Shown: positions 1 through 10,200 of the stretch, in pieces
Layout of the letters: every line of letters begins with the position of its first letter
Numbering within the stretch: the stretch's first letter is position 1
Assembly: GCA_024233215.1 (NCBI GenBank)
Contig: JACKPW010000032.1
Coordinates: 1-41,759, forward strand
Source of the DNA: Verrucomicrobiales bacterium
GTDB taxonomy: Bacteria; Verrucomicrobiota; Verrucomicrobiia; Limisphaerales; J093
Reading direction: 5' to 3'
Length of the DNA stretch: 41,759 nucleotides
Notes under the pieces: model-generated
Database searches by the model: none
Told to the model about the DNA's origin: nothing
The model's input: the letters and a program-made list of their open reading frames with translations, nothing else
Position numbers and translations under genes: made by a program

Positions 1-849
1 CTGATCATCGTCGAACATGAAATGCCCGCCGGTCGCGGTGATCCGCGTGGGCAGGTCGACGCCAAGACCCCAGCGCGCGATGTCCATTTCATGAACCCCC
101 TGGTTGCCCATGTCGCCGTTGCCGTAATCCCACTGCCAGTGCCAGTTGTAGTGAAACCGGTTTCGCGTGAACGGTTTCATCGGGGCGGGGCCAACCCACA
201 GGTCGTAATGCACGCCCTCGGGAACCGGTTCGGGTTTGGCGCGGCCAATGGTGTCACGCCACTTGTAGCAGAGTCCCTTCGCCAGATAGACCTCCCCCAA
301 GCCGCCCTTCCGCATGAACTCCATGCCGCGTTGATAGACCGGGTTCGTGCGGCTTTCCGTGCCATGCTGGACCACCCTGCCCGAGCGGCGCGCCGCCTCG
401 ACGAGCAACTGGCCCTCCCGAAACGTATGGCAGCAGGGCTTCTCGACCGTGACATGTTTGCCGGCCTGCAAGGCCCAGATCGCCGCCGGCGTGTGCCAGT
501 GGTTGGGGGTCACGATGCTGACCGCGTCGATCGAGCCGTCCTCGTAAAGCTTGCGGAGGTCGGTGAAGGTGGCCGGTCCCGGTTTGCCGTTGTCCTCGAG
601 CCATTTCACTCGCGAGGCGAACAGGCTCTCGTCGATATCGCACAAGGCGGCCACCTCCACCCCGGGAATCGAGGAGAACTCCCGGAGGTGGGCAAAGCCG
701 TGGCCGTGGATGCCGATGATGGCGACCCGCAGGCGATCGTTGGCGCCGGGGTACGGATTCGCGGCACCCCAGACGGCGGAACCGGCGGACCATGCGGCCG
801 CGCTGCCGGCAGCCAGCTTCACGAAGGAACGGCGTTTCATGGAGGTCAT
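1..849 (-). CDS. Gfo/Idh/MocA family oxidoreductase, 3' end outside window
   Basis: The open frame runs off the left edge, so only the first 283 residues are visible. The N-terminus has a twin-arginine signal (KRRSFVK, residues 5-11) followed by an Ala/Ser-rich hydrophobic stretch, so export by the Tat system is likely. A Rossmann nucleotide-binding motif (VAIIGIHGHG, about 42-51), the acidic end of the second strand (ALCDIDE), the TPNHWH segment and the family EKP motif (136-138) identify a Gfo/Idh/MocA NAD(P)-dependent oxidoreductase, a family acting on sugars and sugar derivatives. The start at 849 is preferred over the ATG at 840 because a TTGTGT-16-TAACCT promoter-like pair ends 7 nt before it; there is no Shine-Dalgarno sequence. 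The exact substrate cannot be read from sequence. Tat-exported members of this family are common in Verrucomicrobia and Planctomycetes. Confidence 0.9.
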   Translation of the reverse strand, partial: MTSMKRRSFVKLAAGSAAAWSAGSAVWGAANPYPGANDRLRVAIIGIHGHGFAHLREFSSIPGVEVAALCDIDESLFASRVKWLEDNGKPGPATFTDLRKLYEDGSIDAVSIVTPNHWHTPAAIWALQAGKHVTVEKPCCHTFREGQLLVEAARRSGRVVQHGTESRTNPVYQRGMEFMRKGGLGEVYLAKGLCYKWRDTIGRAKPEPVPEGVHYDLWVGPAPMKPFTRNRFHYNWHWQWDYGNGDMGNQGVHEMDIARWGLGVDLPTRITATGGHFMFDDDQ

Positions 850-856
850 GGAAGGG

Positions 857-884
857 AGGTTATTCCCCTCAGCCCACCACACAA
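857..884 (-). promoter_or_regulatory. Promoter-like site for the Gfo/Idh gene
   Basis: On the minus strand TTGTGT (879-884), a 16-nt spacer and TAACCT (857-862) precede the ATG at 849 by 7 nt. Initiation at the usual distance would fall at or next to the start codon, giving a leaderless message. The site sits between this gene and the stop of the upstream minus-strand gene, whose stop codon is at 902-904. Confidence 0.5.
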
Positions 885-901
885 GCGCCGATGTCGACCC
901 G

Positions 902-1840
902 TCACTCCGTGGCCGGCACCGGGGGGGCGCCGGTCGGAGGAGGCAAGGTCGGCAGGGCACCCGTTGCCGGTGGCACCTCGGTGGCGGGCGGCGCGGGGAG
1001 CGTCTCGTCCTTGACCGGCAGATCGTAGGCGGTGGGAATCCGGGTGCCTCCAAGGACCTTGACGGTGCCGTCCTCCGTGCTGCGCAGGGCGGGTTTCGAG
1101 GAGGTGTATTGGAAGGTCTGGCGCACCTGAAGTTCGACCCGGGTATCCAGGAGCACGTAGGTAAACACTCTCGCCCCGGTCTGCCAGAGCACGTGCAGAC
1201 GGCTCTCCCGATCGATCATCGCCTCCGGCTTGCTGAAGGTCAGATAACGCCCCAGCTTGGTCACGCGGTAAATCTCCAGCCCTTCCCGGTCGCTCACCTG
1301 GGCGTAGAGCATGATCTGCCGGCCATCCATGGCATGCACCAAGGCGTATCGCCGGAAACTCACCTCACGAGGTTCCCCGTCGATGACGGGTCGCCAGCCG
1401 AAGGCCTGCTCCCAGATCACCGCCCCTCCGATGATGCTGAAGTAGGCCGGTTCACTCACCGCCTCGATGGCCAGTTCGTCGATGCGCACATGCGCCACCA
1501 CCTTGTAACGGCCCGCCTTGTCCACCTTGTAATACGGGGCCAGGTCCACGCGCCGCGTGCCGCGACCGGCGTTGGGCACCGTGAATTCGTAGACCACCGG
1601 AGGATCCGCCAGGTGTTGCACGTACGTGTCATCCGTGGCTTCCACGTCGAACTTCAACCAGTTCTGCGAGGCCCCAAGGGTCAGCGGAACGCCGGTCAGG
1701 TTGACGACCCGCACGGCCGCGATGATGGGTTCGCGAGCGAGGTACTGCTCCTGGTCGAGTTCCACCGTGACGGAGATCTGCGCCAGGGCGAGACCGGGAA
1801 GAAGCGACGCCCCGAAGAGCATCTGCCGAACAAACTTCAT
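902..1840 (-). CDS. Secreted protein of unknown function
   Basis: 312 residues. The ATG at 1840 gives a clean signal peptide (MKFVRQMLFGASLLPGLALA) with cleavage expected after ALA. The frame extends further upstream, but that extension is Pro/Arg-rich and overlaps the DUF1501 gene, so the later start is chosen; a promoter-like pair lies 7 nt before it. The mature protein begins with a beta-rich segment (about 22-150) resembling an Ig-like or macroglobulin-like fold (VELDQEQYLAREPI, then RVVNLTG). A second beta-rich region follows (about 170-260), then a Pro/Thr/Ala-rich tail. No catalytic motif is visible. It is probably periplasmic or surface-located. I do not recognise a named family. Confidence 0.75.
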   Translation of the reverse strand: MKFVRQMLFGASLLPGLALAQISVTVELDQEQYLAREPIIAAVRVVNLTGVPLTLGASQNWLKFDVEATDDTYVQHLADPPVVYEFTVPNAGRGTRRVDLAPYYKVDKAGRYKVVAHVRIDELAIEAVSEPAYFSIIGGAVIWEQAFGWRPVIDGEPREVSFRRYALVHAMDGRQIMLYAQVSDREGLEIYRVTKLGRYLTFSKPEAMIDRESRLHVLWQTGARVFTYVLLDTRVELQVRQTFQYTSSKPALRSTEDGTVKVLGGTRIPTAYDLPVKDETLPAPPATEVPPATGALPTLPPPTGAPPVPATE

Positions 1841-1847
1841 GCTGGGC

Positions 1848-1875
1848 AGTCTAGGAGCGGCCGTACCAAACGCAA
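1848..1875 (-). promoter_or_regulatory. Promoter-like site for the 902-1840 gene
   Basis: TTGCGT (1870-1875), a 16-nt spacer and TAGACT (1848-1853) on the minus strand, followed by 7 nt and the ATG at 1840. The geometry is the same as at 857-884. It lies in the 56-nt gap after the DUF1501 gene, so this gene probably has its own promoter. Confidence 0.5.
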
Positions 1876-1896
1876 GGGGCATTTGGGAACACCGCC

Positions 1897-3360
1897 TCAC
1901 GCCAGCACGCCACGCACCAGCTTGCCGGCGATATCGGTCAGGCGGAAATCGCGGCCCTGGAAACGGTACGTCAGGCGCTCGTGGTCGATGCCCAGGCAAT
2001 GCAGCATCGTGGCGTTCAGATCGTGTATGTGCACCGGGTCGCGAACGATGTTGTAGCAGTAGTCGTCGGTCTCACCGTACGTCAGGCCCGGCTTCACCCC
2101 GCCCCCGGCCATCCACACCGTGTAGCAACGACCGTGATGATCGCGACCGTAGTTGTCCGCGGTGATGTTGCCCTGGCAATACACCGTCCGTCCGAACTCC
2201 CCGCCCCAGACCACCAGGGTGTCTTCCAGCAGTCCCCGTCGCTTGAGGTCCTGGACCAGCGCGGCACTGGCCTGGTCGGTATCCGCGCACTGCTCGCGAA
2301 TCCGGGTCGGCAGATTGCCATGCTGATCCCAGCCCCGGTGGTAGAGCTGGATGAACCGCACGCCACGCTCGGCCATGCGGCAGGCGAGAAGACAGTTGCG
2401 CGCGTAGCTCCCCGGCTTCTCCACGTCGGGCCCGTAGAGTTCCACCGTCTCTTTGGATTCCCGGCTGATGTCGGTCAACTCCGGCACCGAGGTCTGCATC
2501 CGGAAAGCCATCTCGTATTGGGCGATCCGCGCCTGCACCTCGGGATCCCCGTTTTCCGCTCCCGCCAGGGCGTTCAGTTCGGCCAGGCCATCGAGCATGC
2601 GCCGACGCACCCGCGAGCTGACCCCGGGGGGGTTGGAGAGGTAGAGGACGGGATCCCCTTGTCCGCGAAACTGCACGCCCTGGAATTTCGAGGGCAGGAA
2701 ACCTGAACTCCAGAGCCGCGTGTAGAGCGGTTGATCGGCCTCCTTGCCGCTCGAGATCATCACGATGAACGCCGGCAGGTTCGCGTTGTCACTGCCGAGC
2801 CCGTAGCTCAGCCAGGCCCCAATGCACGGCCGGCCGGGCTGTTGGAAGCCGGTCTGGATGAACGTGATCGCCGGGTCGTGATTGATCGCCTCGGTGTTGA
2901 CGGTCTTGATGAAGCAGAGATCGTCCACGATGCCCGCGGTGTGGGGCAGCAACTCACTGACCCACGCCCCGCTCTGGCCGTGCTGGGCGAACTTGAACAT
3001 CGGGTTCACCACCGGAAAGGCGCTCTGCCCCGAGGTCATCGTGGTGATGCGCTGCCCCATGCGAACGCTGGCCGGCAGCTCCTGCTTGTGGAACTCCGCC
3101 AGGCGGGGCTTGTAGTCGAACAACTCCATCTGCGACGGCCCGCCGGCCATGAACAGGTAGATGACGCGCTTCGCTTTTGGGGCAAAATGCGGGACCCCGG
3201 GCAATCCGCCCGTCCGTCCCCCGGGCGCGGGAGCCGCCACCTCGGCCAGCAACCGCGGGTTCAGCAGGGAGCCGAGGGCCGCGGTACCGATGCCGGTGGC
3301 CAGGCGGCCAAAAAAGTGTCGCCGGGTCAATCCCAGCGCGTGTTCGCGAAGCGGGTTCAT
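1897..3360 (-). CDS. DUF1501 domain protein (sulfatase-like fold, Tat exported)
   Basis: 487 residues. The N-terminus carries a twin-arginine signal (LTRRHFFGRLATG) and a hydrophobic Ala/Gly/Leu stretch. The body matches the DUF1501 family: AKRVIYLFMAGGPSQMELFD near the start, a long central region, and VVWGGEFGRTVYCQG followed by GRDHHGRCYTVWMAGGGVKPG near the C-terminus. DUF1501 is related to alkaline phosphatase/sulfatase folds; its reaction is not established, so no activity is claimed. The start codon overlaps the stop of the upstream DUF1553 gene in an ATGA (3357-3360), which implies translational coupling. DUF1501 and DUF1553 genes recur as such pairs in Planctomycetes and Verrucomicrobia, consistent with a joint role in the cell envelope. 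Confidence 0.93.
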   Translation of the reverse strand: MNPLREHALGLTRRHFFGRLATGIGTAALGSLLNPRLLAEVAAPAPGGRTGGLPGVPHFAPKAKRVIYLFMAGGPSQMELFDYKPRLAEFHKQELPASVRMGQRITTMTSGQSAFPVVNPMFKFAQHGQSGAWVSELLPHTAGIVDDLCFIKTVNTEAINHDPAITFIQTGFQQPGRPCIGAWLSYGLGSDNANLPAFIVMISSGKEADQPLYTRLWSSGFLPSKFQGVQFRGQGDPVLYLSNPPGVSSRVRRRMLDGLAELNALAGAENGDPEVQARIAQYEMAFRMQTSVPELTDISRESKETVELYGPDVEKPGSYARNCLLACRMAERGVRFIQLYHRGWDQHGNLPTRIREQCADTDQASAALVQDLKRRGLLEDTLVVWGGEFGRTVYCQGNITADNYGRDHHGRCYTVWMAGGGVKPGLTYGETDDYCYNIVRDPVHIHDLNATMLHCLGIDHERLTYRFQGRDFRLTDIAGKLVRGVLA

Positions 3361-6300
3361 CCTTTGGTGAGGGTTTCGTCGAGGTTGAGAATCATGCCGG
3401 CAACGGTCGTCCAGGCCGCCAGTTCCGCCGGGTCCAGCGAGGCGGACGGACGGGACATCCCCACGCCGAGCAGTTCCCGCGCGCGGTCCGGTACCGCCTG
3501 GAAATCCAGCAATTGCCCGCGCAAGGTCCGCAACAGGACCGCCAGCTCCGCATCGGTGGGCTGACGTCCCGTGGCCTGGCGAAAGGCCCAGGTCAACCGC
3601 AACGAGGCATCCGCGCCGGCCTCGGTCAGAATGCGCGCCGCAAAGGCCCTCGCCGCCTCCACGAACTGGGGATCATTCAACAACGCCAGCGATTGCAGCG
3701 GCGTGTTCGTGCGGGGCCGCCGCGCCACGCAGTATTCCCGCGTGGGCGCGTCCAGCAGAAGCATGTTCGGCGGCGGACTCTGGCGCTTCCAATAGGTGTA
3801 GAGGCTGCGCCGATACTGGCCCTCATCGCGATCCGGCACATACTTCTGCGCGTTGTTGTAGGAGACCGCCTCCCATAGTCCGGGCGGTTCATACGGTTTC
3901 ACGCTCGGGCCGCCGATCCTCTCGACCAACAACCCGCCCACGTAGAGCGCACTGTCCCGAAGGACCTCGGCGTCCGCCCGGAACCGCGGTCCCCGCGCCA
4001 GCAACCGGTTTTCCGGATCCCGCTCGAACAGCGCCGGGGTCACGCGGGAGGACTGTCGGTAGGTGGCCGAGGTGACGATGAGCCGGTGCAGGTGTTTGAT
4101 GTCCCAGCCGCTTTCAACGAACTCGGTTGCCAGCCAGTCCAGCAGCTCGGGATTCGACGGGCGCTCACCCTGAACCCCGAAATCCTCGGCGGTCTTCACC
4201 AGGCCGACCCCAAAGAACTGCTGCCAGAAGCGGTTGACGATCACGCGCGCCGTCAGCGGGTTCTCCGGGGACACGATCCACTCTGCGAGCCCAAGCCGGT
4301 TCGTCGGCGCCCCTGGCGGGAAGGGATTCAGAACCGAGAGCACTCCGGGCGACACCACCTCACCGGGCTTGTCGTACTCGCCGCGGCTGAGGAAGTGCGT
4401 TTCGCGCCGCTCTGCCCGTTCCTTCGCGACCAGGGTCGTGGGAATCGCGGCGTCAATGGCCTGCCGTTCCTCGCCCCAAGCGGCGAGGTCGTCGAACAGC
4501 GCGCGGAACACGTCCGAATGCTGCCGGCGATACCAGCCCCGCACCGGCGCCTGCCATTCCCCGGCTGCCTGGGCGGAAACGGAGAGCATCGCCGCAACCT
4601 CCGGGCTGAGGCGGTCCTGCCCCCCCAACTGCGCATCAAAGGCAAAGCGCTTGGCGCCCTGGTGATTCACCACCTTCACCAACAACGAGTTCTCCCCGGG
4701 TTCCAGGCTCACCCGGAAACGCCCCGCCACCCCGGCCGGATCCCGCACCGTGGCCTGCTCCGCGATCAGGTGGCCGTTCAGCCAGACCTTGTACAGGTCG
4801 TCGGCACGCAGGCTGAGGTCGAGCACCGTGGGTTGCGCAGCCTGGATGCGCCGGTGCAGAAAGTAGGCCCCGTGCACACCGTGGAGTTCGTCCACCAGAG
4901 TCTGGGTGCCGCCGTCCCGCAGATCCCCCCGTTTCTGCCAGCGGACGGCTTCGCGCACCCCATCGTACGAGGCCTCGAAATCCAGCTTCTCCTCGGGCGG
5001 ATACACCCTTGCGAAGCCCTCCTCCAGACCGTCGGTCGCGAACGGGCCGATCACCTGCCAGTCGTCGAACTCCAACCCTCCAAGGTTGGCGAGCAACTCC
5101 GGACCCTGGGCGGCACTGACCCGAAACCGGGCCAGCGCCCGGTGCGCCTCATCCGCCTCGAACCGCAGGCGCACGCGCAACGTCACCCCGTCCGCAATGT
5201 CCAGCGGAGGGTCCAGAAGGAACAAGGCGGTCGGCGGCGCGTCCACATCGCCCGCCACGCTCCACGCCGTCTCGGGCTTGCCATCCATGGCCCGGCCCAC
5301 CTCGCCGTCCTTCACCGCCGCGTTCGCCAGTGCCCGGGTGAACTTCAATTTCCGCGGCTCGGGTGCCGCGTCGTTTCCAGCCGGGGGCAGGACCAGCTCC
5401 GCCTCGATCTCCGACAGGGCGAACCGCCCGTCCTCCGCCCGGGTCCGCCCGCCGTGGGGCAGTCCCGGATCTGAAAGGGCATCCAGCCGCACCCCGGCCA
5501 ACCGGCCCGTCTCCGGTCGGAGCAGCAGCTCGAAGGTGTCCTTCGCCGGGTTCCCGCCGGTCACGGTAATCGAATGATCCGACTGCACCCAAAGACTGGC
5601 CCCGGTTTCAGCAGTAGACCGCACCACGCCGATGGGCAGGTTTCGCCAACCGTCCTGCAACCGGTTGTGCCAGTCCTGCGCCCAGCCAACCTGCGCGGCA
5701 TCCAACCCCGGATCGGCACCGTCCACCTGCTTCCGGCCCTCGTCGATGTGCGTCTTGAGCCAGTCCAGCCGTCTGGTCTGTTCCTCGGATGGGACGCGGA
5801 TGTAGGGATCGGGATTCGGTCGGTTCCCGTCCATGATCGGACCGTCCAGGTTGTCGAAGAACGCGAACAGACCGTAGTACTCCCGCTGCGGAATGGGATC
5901 GTACTTGTGCGTGTGGCAACGGGCGCAGAGCATGGTCAACCCCAGCCACGTCGTCGCCGTGGTCTCCGTCCGGTCAAACCCGTACTTGGCCCGATACTCC
6001 TCCTCGATGGCCCCACCTTCGCCGGTGCTCATGTTGCACCGGAGATACCCGGTGGCAATCCGCTGCTCCGTGGTCGGGTTCGGCAGGAGGTCGCCCGCCA
6101 ACTGCTCCACGGTGAACTGGTCGAACGGCTTGTTCTCATTGAACGCTTCAATCACCCACTCGCGATACGCCCAGATGTCCCGCCGGGCATCGATGTGGAA
6201 TCCGTGCGAATCGGCATAACGCGCGTTGTCGAGCCAGTAACGCGCCTGGTGCTCACCGTACCGCGGGGATTCCAGAAGCCGGTCCACCAGCTTGTCATAA

Positions 6301-6920
6301 GCCTCCTCGCTCCCATCCGCCAGATAGGCATCCACCTCCTCGACCGTAGGCGGCAGACCGGTCAAATCCAGCGACGCCCGGCGAATCAGGGCGGCGGGCG
6401 ACGCTTCGGGGGCGGGCGACAACTGCTCGTGCTCGAGCTGCGCGCGCACAATCCGGTCGATCGGATTCCGTACCCCGGCGTCCTCTCCCAGCACCGGCAG
6501 CTCCGGCCGCACCGGCTTGTTGAAGGCCCAATGCTCGGGCCAGTCGGCCCCCTGCTCGATCCAGCGCCGAATGATGAGCTTCTGATCCGCCGTCAGGGTC
6601 TTGCCCGTCCTGGGCGGCGGCATGAGGTCGTCCTCGTCGGCCGTCTCAATGCGCTCGACCACCAGGCTCTGGTCCGGGTGACCCGGCAGAATCGCGTGGA
6701 CGTCGTCATACAACGGCTTGAGCGCGACCGCCTTCACATCGAGCCGAAGCCTGGCTTTGCGCGCCTTGTCGTCCGGGCCGTGACACGCGTAACAGTTGTC
6801 CGAGAGGATCGACTGCACGTCGCGCTCGAAGTCCGGCCGTTCCGGCGCCCCGGCAAAGGCCGCCGCGGCAGCGCCCGCACAAGCCGCCAGCACCATCCGC
6901 CATGTCGATATCCGTGCCAT
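3357..6920 (-). CDS. PSCyt1-DUF1549-DUF1553 planctomycete-type cytochrome protein
   Basis: 1187 residues from the ATG at 6920, which gives a signal peptide (MARISTWRMVLAACAGAAAA). The frame is open 44 codons further upstream, but that extension has no signal-like character. Domains in order: PSCyt1 with one c-type haem motif CYACH (43-47) and the family GPDDKARKARLRLD; DUF1549 (about 145-350, with LTGLPPT and ARYWLDNARYADSHGFH); a beta-rich middle with a carbohydrate-binding-like segment (about 650-760, DLYKVWLNGHLIAEQ); and DUF1553 at the C-terminus (LTARVIVNRFWQQFFGVGLV, then RTNTPLQSLALLNDP). It is probably a periplasmic or envelope protein linked to electron transfer or polysaccharide use. 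It is first in an operon with DUF1501 (ATGA overlap). Its substrate is unknown. Confidence 0.93.
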   Translation of the reverse strand: MARISTWRMVLAACAGAAAAAFAGAPERPDFERDVQSILSDNCYACHGPDDKARKARLRLDVKAVALKPLYDDVHAILPGHPDQSLVVERIETADEDDLMPPPRTGKTLTADQKLIIRRWIEQGADWPEHWAFNKPVRPELPVLGEDAGVRNPIDRIVRAQLEHEQLSPAPEASPAALIRRASLDLTGLPPTVEEVDAYLADGSEEAYDKLVDRLLESPRYGEHQARYWLDNARYADSHGFHIDARRDIWAYREWVIEAFNENKPFDQFTVEQLAGDLLPNPTTEQRIATGYLRCNMSTGEGGAIEEEYRAKYGFDRTETTATTWLGLTMLCARCHTHKYDPIPQREYYGLFAFFDNLDGPIMDGNRPNPDPYIRVPSEEQTRRLDWLKTHIDEGRKQVDGADPGLDAAQVGWAQDWHNRLQDGWRNLPIGVVRSTAETGASLWVQSDHSITVTGGNPAKDTFELLLRPETGRLAGVRLDALSDPGLPHGGRTRAEDGRFALSEIEAELVLPPAGNDAAPEPRKLKFTRALANAAVKDGEVGRAMDGKPETAWSVAGDVDAPPTALFLLDPPLDIADGVTLRVRLRFEADEAHRALARFRVSAAQGPELLANLGGLEFDDWQVIGPFATDGLEEGFARVYPPEEKLDFEASYDGVREAVRWQKRGDLRDGGTQTLVDELHGVHGAYFLHRRIQAAQPTVLDLSLRADDLYKVWLNGHLIAEQATVRDPAGVAGRFRVSLEPGENSLLVKVVNHQGAKRFAFDAQLGGQDRLSPEVAAMLSVSAQAAGEWQAPVRGWYRRQHSDVFRALFDDLAAWGEERQAIDAAIPTTLVAKERAERRETHFLSRGEYDKPGEVVSPGVLSVLNPFPPGAPTNRLGLAEWIVSPENPLTARVIVNRFWQQFFGVGLVKTAEDFGVQGERPSNPELLDWLATEFVESGWDIKHLHRLIVTSATYRQSSRVTPALFERDPENRLLARGPRFRADAEVLRDSALYVGGLLVERIGGPSVKPYEPPGLWEAVSYNNAQKYVPDRDEGQYRRSLYTYWKRQSPPPNMLLLDAPTREYCVARRPRTNTPLQSLALLNDPQFVEAARAFAARILTEAGADASLRLTWAFRQATGRQPTDAELAVLLRTLRGQLLDFQAVPDRARELLGVGMSRPSASLDPAELAAWTTVAGMILNLDETLTKG

Positions 6921-7176
6921 AGATGTCCGGCTACTGTAGCAAATAAGTCGATGGAACAAAGCGGTTTTTCCTGCAACCCGCTTTGGAAACGGATGAGCGG
7001 AAGGCGGCAACAGCGGGCGACCGGCGCCCTGGGACGGACAAAACTCTGACACATATGCATCAAGAAGCGGTTCACGCCTCTTGACCGTGCACCCGTCGAT
7101 GTCGCCAAACCGCGGAGCGCCCCCGGAACCGGTCCCGCGACGGGGACTCGACCGCGCCCTGTCGGGGGGCGCTTCA

Positions 7177-7204
7177 TTGACACGGTCCCGGCCGGCTCTA
7201 CATT
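7177..7204 (+). promoter_or_regulatory. Promoter-like site of the uvrA-like gene
   Basis: A consensus TTGACA (7177-7182), a 16-nt spacer and TACATT (7199-7204) lie 9 nt upstream of the ATG at 7214. There is no Shine-Dalgarno sequence in the nine intervening bases, so the transcript should have almost no leader. This is the strongest promoter match I see. The rest of the 293-nt gap between the divergent DUF1553 and uvrA-like genes shows no gene; no SOS-type operator was recognised. Confidence 0.65.
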
Positions 7205-7213
7205 CGCGGTCCC

Positions 7214-10200
7214 ATGAGCGACGCCGCGAACCAGGCCGTCATCCGCCTGCGCGGAGTCCGGCACAACAACCTGAAGAACTTCGACCTCGACCTGCCGCTG
7301 CACCGGTTGATCGTGGTCACCGGTCTGAGCGGCTCCGGCAAGAGTTCGCTGGCGTTCGACACCCTCTTCGCGGAGGGCCAACGCCGCTACATCGAGACCT
7401 TCTCCCCGTACGCCCGACAGTTCTTCGACCGCATGGACAAGCCGCAGGTGGACGCCATCGAGGGCATCCCGCCGGCCATCGCGATCGAGCAGACCAACAC
7501 CGTCCGCACAACCCGCTCCACCGTGGGCACGATGACCGAGCTGTGCGATCATCTGAAGGTGCTCTGGCCCGGGCTGGCCCAGTTGCACTGCCGGAGTTGC
7601 GGGCAACCGGTCCGGCGCGAACCTCCGGAACGGGTCTGGGAACGGGTCGGAACAGAATGCACCGGGACCGAGGTCCTCATCACCTTCGACCTGCCCCTCC
7701 CGCAGAAGCTCGCGGTTTCCGAGGCGCTGGGACTGGTTGAGCGCCAGGGCTACCGACGCCTTCTGCTGGACGGCACGGTGCGGCGACTCGAGGAGGCCGG
7801 AGATCGTTTGCCCGGAGAATGGACGTCCCTGACCGTGGTCCAGGATCGCATCCGTATTGCGCCGGAGGATCGGGGTCGCTTTATCGAGGCGTGCGAACAG
7901 GCCTACCATTTCGGCAAAGGGCGGCTGAAGGTGTGGCCGGCCCTGCGGGAAACCCATGACCCTGCCCTCCCAGCCTGGTGCGCCCCGCTCGCCTTTTCGC
8001 GCGGACTGCATTGCGCCGCCTGCGACATCGACTATCGCGAACCCACTCCCGCGCTGTTCAGTTTTAACCACCCGATGGGCGCCTGTCCCGAGTGCCGCGG
8101 ATTCGGGCGCGTCATCGAGATCGATTACGGGCTCGCCGTACCGGATCGCTCCGTTTCCCTGAAAGCCGGCGCCGTCAAGCCGTGGCAGAGTGGCACGAGC
8201 GCGGAGTGCCAGCAGGATCTGCTCAAGTTCTGTCGCAAGACCGGGGTTCCCATCGACGTGCCGTTCCGGGAATTGTCCCCCGAACACCAGGCCTGGGTGA
8301 TCCAAGGCGACCCGGAGTACGGCAGCGATGCCGAGCACGAGTGGCCGCGCGCCTGGTACGGCGTCAAGGGCTACTTCCGCTGGCTCGAGTCGAAGTCCTA
8401 CAAAATGCACGTGCGGGTGTTGCTCTCGCGCTATCGGGCCTATCGCCCTTGCCACGCCTGCGGTGGCCGGCGGTACCAACCCGAAACACTGCTCTACCGG
8501 CTGGATGTGTCGGCATTGTCCGAGGCGCCAACTCCGGGCAAGTGCGGCCCGAATGCAGACCGCGAGCCATGGGGGCGGAATCTCGAATCTGGGATCTCGA
8601 ATCTCGAATCCCCGGCAGCAATGGCCCGGCGGGAGCCTCGCCCTCCCAACGCAGGCGGGGCGTCCGGGCAGGCCTTCGGATGTCGGATGTCGGATGTCGG
8701 ATTTCCCGCCAACGCGGGCGGTTTGACACTGGCCGACTTCCAGGCACTTCCCATCCAGGATGCACACGCACTGGCCAGCGCGTTGCGTGAAAGCCTCCGT
8801 AAAGATCGTCGCAGCCCGCTCGGCGTGGTTCTGGAGGAAGTCGTCGCCCGTCTGGGATATCTGGTCGAAGCTGGCCTTGGCTACCTCACGCTGGACCGGC
8901 CCACCCGCTCCCTGTCCGGCGGCGAAACCGAGCGGGTCAACCTCACCACCTGCCTCGGGACGCGGCTGGTCAACACCCTCTTCGTCCTCGACGAACCGAG
9001 CGTGGGTCTGCATCCGCGCGACACCGAGCGCCTGGTACGGATTCTCCAACGGTTGCGCGATGCCGGCAACACGGTCGTGGTGGTGGAACATGAACCGGCG
9101 GTCATGCGGGCGGCGGATCACTTGATCGATCTCGGTCCCGGCCACGGGGAGACCGGCGGCGCAGTTGTCTTCCAGGGGACTTTCAAGAAGCTGCTGAAGG
9201 ATCGGCGCTCGCTGACGGGGGCGTATCTGAGCGGCCGCGAGCAGATTTCGATTCCGCAGCGGCGACCGGTGCAGCCGGCTCGGCCGCATCCCCCGGGCCA
9301 GGCGGAACCTGTGGGGGTTCTCCGTGACGCGACCGCGGCGGAGGTCTATCAGACCAAGCCCGCCTCCCGCACAAGGGCCGGCCGTTCCGCCACGCGGGGC
9401 GAACCGAACGACCTGACCGCCCTCATGCGCCAGGGACGTGTGGTCAAGGGCAGCGCGCTTCTGCGCGGGGGCTCTCCGGCATCGCCGGAGGGACCGGACC
9501 CTGCAGACCCCGTGGAACATCTGACCCTCGTCGATGTGCGCCGGCACAATCTGCGGAACCTGACGGTGAGCATCCCGCTGAACCGCTTCGTCTGTGTCAC
9601 CGGCGTCAGCGGATCGGGGAAGAGCACTCTGGTCCGCGACGTCCTGCATCCCGCGCTGGAAGCCCGGTTGCGATTGACCCCTCCGTCACGCACGGGCGCG
9701 GACGGAGACGCCGACGGCGATGGCGAGGAGGAATTTGCCGATGGAACGGTACCGGACGGCGCGGAACTTCGGGGAGGCGATTCGTTGGGCCGGGTTCTGC
9801 TGGTCGATCAATCGCCGGTCGGCCGCACGCCGCGGTCGAATCCGGCGGTTTACGTCGGGGCGTTTGATCATGTTCGGGAGTTGTTCGCGCGTTCCGAGGA
9901 AGCCACCCGGCTGGGGCTGGGCACCGGCGCGTTCAGTTTCAACTCCACGGAAGGCCGTTGCGAACGCTGCGGCGGCGCAGGTTTCGAGAAGATCGAGATG
10001 CAGTTCCTCAGCGACGTGTTCATCCGCTGCCCGGACTGCGACGGTCTGCGCTACCGCCCGCACATCCTGGAAGTGAAGATCGCGCCGCCGGGCGGAGGAT
10101 CGGAATGGTCGGTGGCCGACGTGCTTCAGGCCACGGTGGAGGACGTGATCACGTGGCTCGATGGGTTTGGCGAGGAACGCCCGGTACAACGGGCCGCCGG

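Noticed and set aside
7081..7740. A plus-strand frame overlapping the uvrA-like start
   Set aside because: Arg/Pro/His-rich, out of frame with the conserved Walker A region, typical GC shadow.
6734..9649. A 971-residue minus-strand frame across the uvrA-like gene
   Set aside because: It overlaps the DUF1553 signal region and the UvrA Walker motifs in the other strand; composition is shadow-like and it has no recognisable domain.
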